A stretch of 64,000 bases of DNA, taken from the NCBI RefSeq assembly GCF_003350475.1, contig NZ_QQAV01000011.1:1-64000 (forward strand), read 5' to 3'. Below, in pieces: positions 59,205-64,000 of this stretch. The stretch is from Pseudacidovorax intermedius (GTDB taxonomy: Bacteria > Pseudomonadota > Gammaproteobacteria > Burkholderiales > Burkholderiaceae_C). Within the stretch, counting starts at the first letter, position 1. Each line of letters starts with the position of its first letter. The notes under the pieces were generated by a model, which did no database searches, was not told the DNA's origin, and saw only the letters and a program-made list of their open reading frames with translations. Position numbers and translations under genes: made by a program.

Positions 59205-60923
59205 ATGCACCATGGCGCCTCCCTCATCAGCACGATCGCCGCCGCCCTGGGGCTGGCACTCGCCCTCGGATTCATCGCCGCCCGTCTGAGGTTGCCGGCG
59301 CTGGTGGGCTACCTGCTCGCTGGCGTGATCATCGGCCCCTTCACCCCCGGCTTCGTGGCCGATGCCGACATCGCCTCGCAACTGGCCGAGATCGGCGTGA
59401 TGCTGCTGATGTTCGGGGTGGGCCTGCATTTCTCGTTGGACGACCTGCTGCAGGTGCGGCGCATCGCGCTGCCGGGTGCGCTGGTGCAGATCGTGGCCGC
59501 CACCTGCATGGGTGGGCTGCTGGCGCTGTGGTGGGGCTGGAGCCTCGGGGCGGCGCTGGTCTTCGGGCTGGCGCTGTCGGTGGCCAGCACGGTGGTGCTG
59601 CTGCGGGCGCTCGAGAGCCTGGGCATCCTGGACACCCACACCGGCCGCATCGCCGTCGGCTGGCTGGTGGTGGAGGACCTGGCGATGGTGCTGGTGCTGG
59701 TGTTGCTGCCACCGCTGGCGCAGGTGCTGGGTGGCCGCGCCGAGGAGGGCAGCGATGGCTCCATGGCGTCGCTGTCCCGCACGCTCGGCATCACGCTGCT
59801 GCAGGTCGGCGGCTTCGTCGCACTGATGCTGATCGTGGGGCGCCGTCTCTTCCCTTGGCTGCTGTGGCAGGTCACGCGCACCGGCTCGCGCGAGCTGTTC
59901 ACGTTGTGCGTGGTGGCGGCGGCGGTGAGCATCGCGTTTGCGTCGGCTTCATTGTTCGGCGTCTCCTTTGCGCTGGGCGCCTTCTTTGCCGGCATGGTGA
60001 TGCGCGAGTCCGAGTTCAGCCACCGGGCGGCGGAGGAGTCGCTGCCGCTGCGCGACGCCTTCGCCGTGCTGTTCTTCGTGTCGGTGGGCATGCTGTTCGA
60101 CCCCGGCGTCCTGCTCAGTCGGCCACTGCAGGTGCTGGCGGTCGTGCTGGTGATCGTGGTGGGCAAGTCGGTGGCGGCCTGCCTGCTGGTGCTCGCCTTC
60201 CGCTATCCGCTGGCGACCGCGCTGACGGTGAGTGCCAGCCTGGCGCAGATCGGTGAGTTCTCCTTCATCCTCCTGGCGCTGGGCTTGCGCATGGAACTGC
60301 TGCCGCCGGAGGCGCAGAGCCTGGTCCTGGCCGGGGCGCTGGTGTCCATCGCGACCAATCCGCTGTGGTTCAGCGCCATCCAGCCGATCCTGAACTGGTT
60401 GCGCCTGCATTCCTCGCTGGCCCGACGGCTGGAGGCGCGCGACGACCCGCTGGCGGAACTGCCTGCGACCACGGCTGCACGCTACCTGTCACGGCAGGTG
60501 GTGCTGGTGGGCTATGGCCGTGTCGGCCGGCGCATTGCGGCGCAGCTTCGCGCCCACGACATCCCCTTCGTGGTGGCGGACCAGAACCGCGAGCTGATCG
60601 AGCGGCTGCGCGAAGAAGGTGGTGCGGCGGTCTGGGGCGATGCGGCGGAGCCGTCCGTGCTCATCCAGGCCCACATCGCCCGGGCGCGCGTGTTGGTGGT
60701 GGCCATCGCCGATCCACTGAACGTGCGTCAGATGATCGACACGGCACGCGCGCTCAATCCCGAGGTGGAGGTCGTCCTGCGCAGCCACAACGAGGACGAG
60801 GCGCAACTGCTGCGGCAGGAACTCGCGGCGACGGTCTATCTGGGAGAGCACGAACTCGCCCAGGCCATGGCGGGCGATGTACTCCGCCGGGCGCTGCCAC
60901 CGGTGCCGGCGGCGGCGTCATAG
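59205..60923 (+). CDS. cation:proton antiporter with TrkA-N domain (YbaL/KefB-like)
   Basis: A 572-aa monovalent cation/H+ antiporter-2 protein. Residues about 5-390 hold 12 or so helices (LVGYLLAGVIIGPFTPGFV, AEIGVMLLMFGVGLHFSLDDL, GALVSIATNPLWF). Residues about 420-540 form a RCK/TrkA-N NAD-binding domain (VVLVGYGRVGRRIAAQL, VWGDAAEPSVLIQAHI). The YDD/HED-type gating loop is HNEDEAQLLRQEL. Length and order match YbaL rather than KefC. Role: K+/H+ balance; the regulator and gating ligand are unknown. Its end overlaps the next, convergent gene by 6 nt. Confidence 0.93.
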   Translation: MHHGASLISTIAAALGLALALGFIAARLRLPALVGYLLAGVIIGPFTPGFVADADIASQLAEIGVMLLMFGVGLHFSLDDLLQVRRIALPGALVQIVAATCMGGLLALWWGWSLGAALVFGLALSVASTVVLLRALESLGILDTHTGRIAVGWLVVEDLAMVLVLVLLPPLAQVLGGRAEEGSDGSMASLSRTLGITLLQVGGFVALMLIVGRRLFPWLLWQVTRTGSRELFTLCVVAAAVSIAFASASLFGVSFALGAFFAGMVMRESEFSHRAAEESLPLRDAFAVLFFVSVGMLFDPGVLLSRPLQVLAVVLVIVVGKSVAACLLVLAFRYPLATALTVSASLAQIGEFSFILLALGLRMELLPPEAQSLVLAGALVSIATNPLWFSAIQPILNWLRLHSSLARRLEARDDPLAELPATTAARYLSRQVVLVGYGRVGRRIAAQLRAHDIPFVVADQNRELIERLREEGGAAVWGDAAEPSVLIQAHIARARVLVVAIADPLNVRQMIDTARALNPEVEVVLRSHNEDEAQLLRQELAATVYLGEHELAQAMAGDVLRRALPPVPAAAS

Positions 60924-61322
60924 GTCCTCGATGACCAGCGCGCGGTAACGCTGTCCCATCACGAAGGGGTTCTCGCGCAGCAGGCTGCGGATCCGCTCGA
61001 CGTCCTCGTCGTCCTCGGTGCGCACCAGCAGGCCGGCATGGCCCTCGCGCGCCAAGCGCACGTAGGCGCGAACGGTGGCGCCTTCGGTGCCGGGGGAGGG
61101 CAGCGGATCGTCGGCTTCCGATGCCGTGGCGCCGATCGGGCCGGTGATGGCCTCGGCAGGAACGAAGGCGATGTCGTCGCTGGCCACGCCGCCCTGGGCG
61201 AGCGCTTCTGCCGCAGCCCGCGCCGCCTCGGCGTCCCGGAACATCAGGAGGGCGTGCCCGGTCGGATAGAAGGTCTTGCCGAGGGTCGACAGCATGTCCG
61301 GGGTCAGTGCGAAAGGCTTCAT
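60918..61322 (-). CDS. hypothetical protein, 134 aa
   Basis: A soluble, acidic protein. An N-terminal part MKPFALTPDMLSTLGKTFYPTGH (shortened: KPFALTPDMLSTLGKTFYP), then RDAEAARAAAEALAQGGVASDDIAFVPAE resembles an alpha/beta ferredoxin-like unit, and a second half ATVRAYVRLAREGHAGLLVRTEDDEDVERI repeats the pattern. I infer a two-lobe sensor-like fold but do not recognise a family. It ends on the antiporter gene by 6 nt. The start ATG 61322 is better placed than an ATG at 61403 in the divergent promoter area. Confidence 0.75.
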   Translation of the reverse strand: MKPFALTPDMLSTLGKTFYPTGHALLMFRDAEAARAAAEALAQGGVASDDIAFVPAEAITGPIGATASEADDPLPSPGTEGATVRAYVRLAREGHAGLLVRTEDDEDVERIRSLLRENPFVMGQRYRALVIEDL

Positions 61323-61453
61323 GGGGTCTCCAGAGGTCGTGTGCCGGCCCTGCACGTAAAGGTGCGGCAAGTCGGCTGGACTTGTGAACCTAGGGAGCCC
61401 CATCCCGTCGTCCTGTAGGAAGGGGCCCTTGCGGGACGCCCGGATTTGTTAAT

Positions 61454-61482
61454 AACTGCAGTTTGGTTGCGAAACGTGTTTC
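61454..61482. promoter_or_regulatory. palindromes in the divergent promoter region 61323-61537
   Basis: AACTGCAGTT (61454-61463) and GAAAC-GT-GTTTC (61471-61482) lie in an AT-rich block between two divergent unknown genes. Candidate operator sites; no clear sigma-70 boxes. Confidence 0.35.
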
Positions 61483-61537
61483 TAATTGTGAAGTTTTCGC
61501 TACCTTTGAAGTGACTTCGGCGCCTAGGATTGGCGGC

Positions 61538-62125
61538 ATGAAAAGCGGTGTAGCGTTTCGTTGGCTTCCTTGCGTCGGGATCGGCGGCCTTCTGGCCGGT
61601 GCGACGGCGGCGTTGTGGATCGCGCCGCCGCGAACCTCCGGCGAATGGGCGGCGTGGGTCCAGGCGGCGTCGGTACTGGTGGCGTTGTGTCTGGCGCTGC
61701 GCCTGCAGTATGTGGCGGGTCGGCAGGCCGCGCGCCAGGCGGAGCAGGTGGCGACGCTCTTTGCTGCCAACATGCACTGGGTGTTCCGTGAGCTCAGCGA
61801 CGCCTGCATCAAGCGCGCCTGGGCCGACTTTGCCGTGCATCGCCGTGTTCTGCAGGAGGTGCTGGCGCAGGGCCGCGAAGTGAGCCTGCAGCAGATCGAC
61901 GGCTCGGGTCTGGCCATGGTGACCAGCCTGCGGGCCATGGCGGTGGAAGGCCTGGAGATGGTGGCCAGCCACACCCCGCAGGGCGACTGGCACCAGTTGC
62001 ATCGCTACTTCGAGAAGCGCTTGCCCAGCATTGCCGGCTGGTTGGCGCTGTACGGCCATCCGCCGGAAAACAGCGGGCCGACCGACTACCAGGGGCTGCG
62101 CACCTCGTTCGGGCAGTTCGGCTGA
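61538..62125 (+). CDS. hypothetical membrane-anchored protein, 195 aa
   Basis: Two hydrophobic segments near the N-terminus (about 9-27, VGIGGLLAGATAALWIAP, and about 37-58, WVQAASVLVALCLALRLQY) form a hairpin; a charged helical cytoplasmic part follows with RQAARQAEQVATLFAANMHWV and a long amphipathic helix around KRAWADFAVHRRVLQEVLAQ. No catalytic motif is seen. I do not recognise a family. ATG 61538 is preferred because an upstream start at 61463 lies in the promoter region. It is convergent with the EmrB-type gene, 19 nt away. Confidence 0.75.
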   Translation: MKSGVAFRWLPCVGIGGLLAGATAALWIAPPRTSGEWAAWVQAASVLVALCLALRLQYVAGRQAARQAEQVATLFAANMHWVFRELSDACIKRAWADFAVHRRVLQEVLAQGREVSLQQIDGSGLAMVTSLRAMAVEGLEMVASHTPQGDWHQLHRYFEKRLPSIAGWLALYGHPPENSGPTDYQGLRTSFGQFG

Positions 62126-62136
62126 GCGCTGCGGTC

Positions 62137-62153
62137 CCGCACGGTCAGTGCGG
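62137..62153. terminator. hairpin at the convergent end of the EmrB-type gene
   Basis: CCGCAC-GGTCA-GTGCGG spans the stop codon of the minus-strand exporter gene and lies 11 nt past the stop of the plus-strand unknown gene. Weak terminator candidate. Confidence 0.3.
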
Positions 62154-63671
62154 AATCTCGGCCGGGCCGCCCGCGGCCTTGGGCGGCCTACGGATGAGCA
62201 GGAGCAGCGGGATGGTCACCGCGGTCAGCACCATCATGATCCAGAAGTCGTCGAGGTAGGCCACCATGGTCGCCTGGCGCGTGACCTCGGCGTTCAGGAC
62301 GGCGAGGCCGGTCTGGGTGCCCAGGTCCATGACCGGGGGCAGCGCCAGCAGCCCCTGGTTGCCCGGCGACACCAGCGCGGCCAGATTGGCATGCGCCCGG
62401 CCCGAGCCTTCTGTGAGCAGCGTCTGCACGACCGAGATGCCGACGCTGCTGCCGATGTTGCGCAGCAGGCTGAAGATCGGCGTGCCCTGGTTGCGCAGTT
62501 GCGCCGGCAGCGTGGCAAAGGTGGCGGTCGACAGCGGCACGAAGGTGAAGCCGATGCCCAGGCCCTGGATGAAGCCCGAGGTGACGATCAGCGTGCTGTC
62601 CATGTCCGGCGTGAAGCGCGTCATCTGCCACAGCGAGAAGGCCGTCAGGCCGAAGCCGGCCGCCATGATGGCGCGCACGTCGATCCGGTGGACCAGCCGC
62701 CCGACCACGATCATGGCGATCATCGTTCCCACCCCGCGGGGTGCGGTGACCGCGCCGGTATAGACGACCGGATAGCCCATCAGCCCCTGCAGGAAGTTCG
62801 GCAGCAGCGAGGTCGTCGCGAACAGGATGATGCCGACGACGAACGCGAAGAACTGGCCGGTGACGAAGTTGCGGTCCTTCAGCAGGTCGCGGTTGAGAAA
62901 GCTCACGCCCTGCACGGTCCAGGTGTGGACGGCGAAGAAGGCGAGGGCGACCACGGCGCCGACCGCCTCCAGACGGATCTCCCACGAGTCGAACCAGTCC
63001 AGCTGTTCGCCGCGGTCCAGGAAGAGCTGCAGCAGGCCGATGCCCAGGCTGAGCGTCGCGAAGCCGAACACGTCGAGCTTCTCGGCCTTCGGACGGCTCT
63101 CGGGCAGGTAGCGTGCGATGCCCCAGAAGGCCACGATGCCCACCGGCAGGTTGATGAAGAACACCCAGCGCCAGTCGAGCTGATCCGTCAGCCATCCGCC
63201 CAGCAGCGGACCCAGGATGGGGCCGATCATGATGCCCGCACCCCAGATGGCCATGGCCTGGCCCACCTTCTCGCGCGGGTTGATGTCGAGCAGCACGGCC
63301 TGCGACAGCGGCACCAGCGCCGCCCCGAAAACGCCCTGCAGCAGCCGAGCGCCGACGATCTCGACCAGCGAGCCCGCGATGCCGCACAGCGCCGACGCCA
63401 CCGTGAAGCCCACCACCGACACCAGGAAGACGCGCCGCCGGCCCCACCGGCCGCAGAACCAGCCGGTCAGGGGCAGGGTGATGGCCGCCGCCACGATGTA
63501 GGAGGTCAGCACCCAGGTGATCTGGTCCTGCGAGGCCTGCAGGCTGCCCTGCATGTGGGGCAGGGCGACGTTGGCGATGGTGGTGTCCAGCGCCTGCATG
63601 ATCGTCGCCAGCATGATCGAGACGGTGATCATGCCGCGGTGGGGCACGGGGTTCTGGGGGGTGGGGGTCAT
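62145..63671 (-). CDS. DHA2 family MFS exporter, EmrB-like
   Basis: A 508-aa, 14-helix exporter: MLATIMQALDTTIANVALPHMQGSL (shown in part: ALDTTIANVALPHMQG) is the EmrB helix 1 signature, followed by GWFCGRWGRRRVFLVSV (motif A) and ARLLQGVFGAALVPLSQAVLL (motif C). EmrB proteins pump hydrophobic drugs with an EmrA adaptor; no emrA is seen in the window. Its start overlaps the end of a MarR-type gene by 4 nt (ATGA), the usual marR-emrB arrangement. Confidence 0.95.
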   Translation of the reverse strand: MTPTPQNPVPHRGMITVSIMLATIMQALDTTIANVALPHMQGSLQASQDQITWVLTSYIVAAAITLPLTGWFCGRWGRRRVFLVSVVGFTVASALCGIAGSLVEIVGARLLQGVFGAALVPLSQAVLLDINPREKVGQAMAIWGAGIMIGPILGPLLGGWLTDQLDWRWVFFINLPVGIVAFWGIARYLPESRPKAEKLDVFGFATLSLGIGLLQLFLDRGEQLDWFDSWEIRLEAVGAVVALAFFAVHTWTVQGVSFLNRDLLKDRNFVTGQFFAFVVGIILFATTSLLPNFLQGLMGYPVVYTGAVTAPRGVGTMIAMIVVGRLVHRIDVRAIMAAGFGLTAFSLWQMTRFTPDMDSTLIVTSGFIQGLGIGFTFVPLSTATFATLPAQLRNQGTPIFSLLRNIGSSVGISVVQTLLTEGSGRAHANLAALVSPGNQGLLALPPVMDLGTQTGLAVLNAEVTRQATMVAYLDDFWIMMVLTAVTIPLLLLIRRPPKAAGGPAEIPH

Positions 63672-64000
63672 GGGGCGGTTTCCTCGGGGCCGCGGGTCGC
63701 GCCGCCGTCGTGCAGCGAAGCCGGCGCCGCCTCAGGTTGCCATGCGAGCAGGCCCTCGCGGGCTTTGGCCAGCAATGCCATGAGCTGGGCCTGCTCGTCG
63801 GCACTCAGGTTGACGAGGCCGTGGGCCAGCACCTCGTCGCTGAGGGCGAGAGCCTGGTCCATGGCATCGAGGGCGCGGGGCGTGGCGTGAATGAGCTTGA
63901 CGCGGCGGTCACTGGGCGAGGGCTCGCGCCGGATCCAGCCGCCAGCCTCCATCCGGTCGCAGAGCGTGGCGACGGCCATGGCGCTGATTTCCAGGCGTTG
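63668..64000 (-). CDS. MarR family transcriptional regulator (5' part beyond the window)
   Basis: The last 110 codons of a MarR protein on the minus strand; the N-terminus is cut by the window end. The winged-helix part is seen in ISAMAVATLCDRMEAGGWIRREPSPSDRRVKLIHAT (motif DRMEAGGWIRREPSPSDRR), where the SDRR wing is diagnostic. It ends with a helical dimerisation segment and a low-complexity tail. It probably represses the following EmrB-type exporter and releases it on binding a phenolic ligand. Confidence 0.9.
   Translation of the reverse strand, partial: QRLEISAMAVATLCDRMEAGGWIRREPSPSDRRVKLIHATPRALDAMDQALALSDEVLAHGLVNLSADEQAQLMALLAKAREGLLAWQPEAAPASLHDGGATRGPEETAP

Noticed and set aside
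59071-59205. Possible small gene after phbB
   Set aside because: Short frames only, dominated by two terminator-like hairpins; no ribosome site.

Overview
The window is G+C-rich, densely packed bacterial chromosome. Overlapping stop/start codons (ATGA, TGATG, GTGA, TTGA) are frequent and no gap exceeds 300 bases. Gene content fits a beta-proteobacterium of the Burkholderiales, most likely Comamonadaceae (Acidovorax/Variovorax-like): a gts-type glucose ABC transporter beside a two-component pair, an LsfA-type 1-Cys peroxiredoxin joined to a sulfate transporter, PhbB, PqiA split into two proteins, and a TadA-hydrolase fusion. This placement is inference from gene content. I see no rRNA, tRNA, CRISPR array, insertion sequence or prophage.

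Layout. 1-11.8 kb (+): a fatty-acid/acyl-CoA beta-oxidation cluster. It holds the C-terminus of a 3-hydroxyacyl-CoA dehydrogenase, an M20 (PM20D1-like) peptidase, a thiolase, two hotdog thioesterases, two acyl-CoA dehydrogenases, two SDRs, a CurA-type reductase, a GST-like protein and a small membrane protein. 11.9-15.2 kb: an aldo/keto reductase and an MFS exporter divergent from a LysR regulator. 15.3-21.9 kb: a two-component system divergent from a four-gene sugar ABC transporter (gtsABC plus a MalK-type ATPase). 22.1-27.6 kb: Bcr-type and DHA2-type MFS exporters, an O6-methylguanine methyltransferase, a MATE exporter and a DUF2239 protein. 27.7-31.5 kb: pqiA(N)-pqiA(C)-pqiB-pqiC for envelope lipid transport. 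31.5-37.6 kb: a DUF72 protein; a translationally coupled PaiB-like / TadA-hydrolase / LD-carboxypeptidase trio; an orphan small gene; a cyclase-FHA protein; an Lrp-like regulator divergent from dadA. 39.2-44.1 kb (-): a lipoprotein esterase, a transglutaminase-like protein, mnmC and yggX.

44.2-58.1 kb is a sulfur and thiol-redox neighbourhood. It contains a stand-alone sulfate-binding protein with a Tat-type signal, a serine acetyltransferase, an FMN reductase, metR/metE (with a perfect MetR box), azoR with its LysR, and a likely operon lsfA - hydrolase - sbp - cysT - cysW - cysA - dsbB closed by a strong terminator. 58.3-64.0 kb: phbB, a Kef/YbaL-type antiporter, two unknown proteins, and an EmrB-type exporter preceded by a MarR regulator cut by the window edge.

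The most notable observations are: (1) a PM20D1-like N-acyl-amino-acid hydrolase candidate inside a beta-oxidation operon; (2) a short repeat carrying an ATGA stop/start junction, present at the head of the MATE gene and again as a 22-codon linker ORF between cysT and cysW; (3) eight perfect hexamer repeats encoding (Gly-Asp)8 in the ATP-binding domain of a histidine kinase; (4) RNA hairpins at both binding-protein/permease junctions, one of them inside the first codons of cysT.
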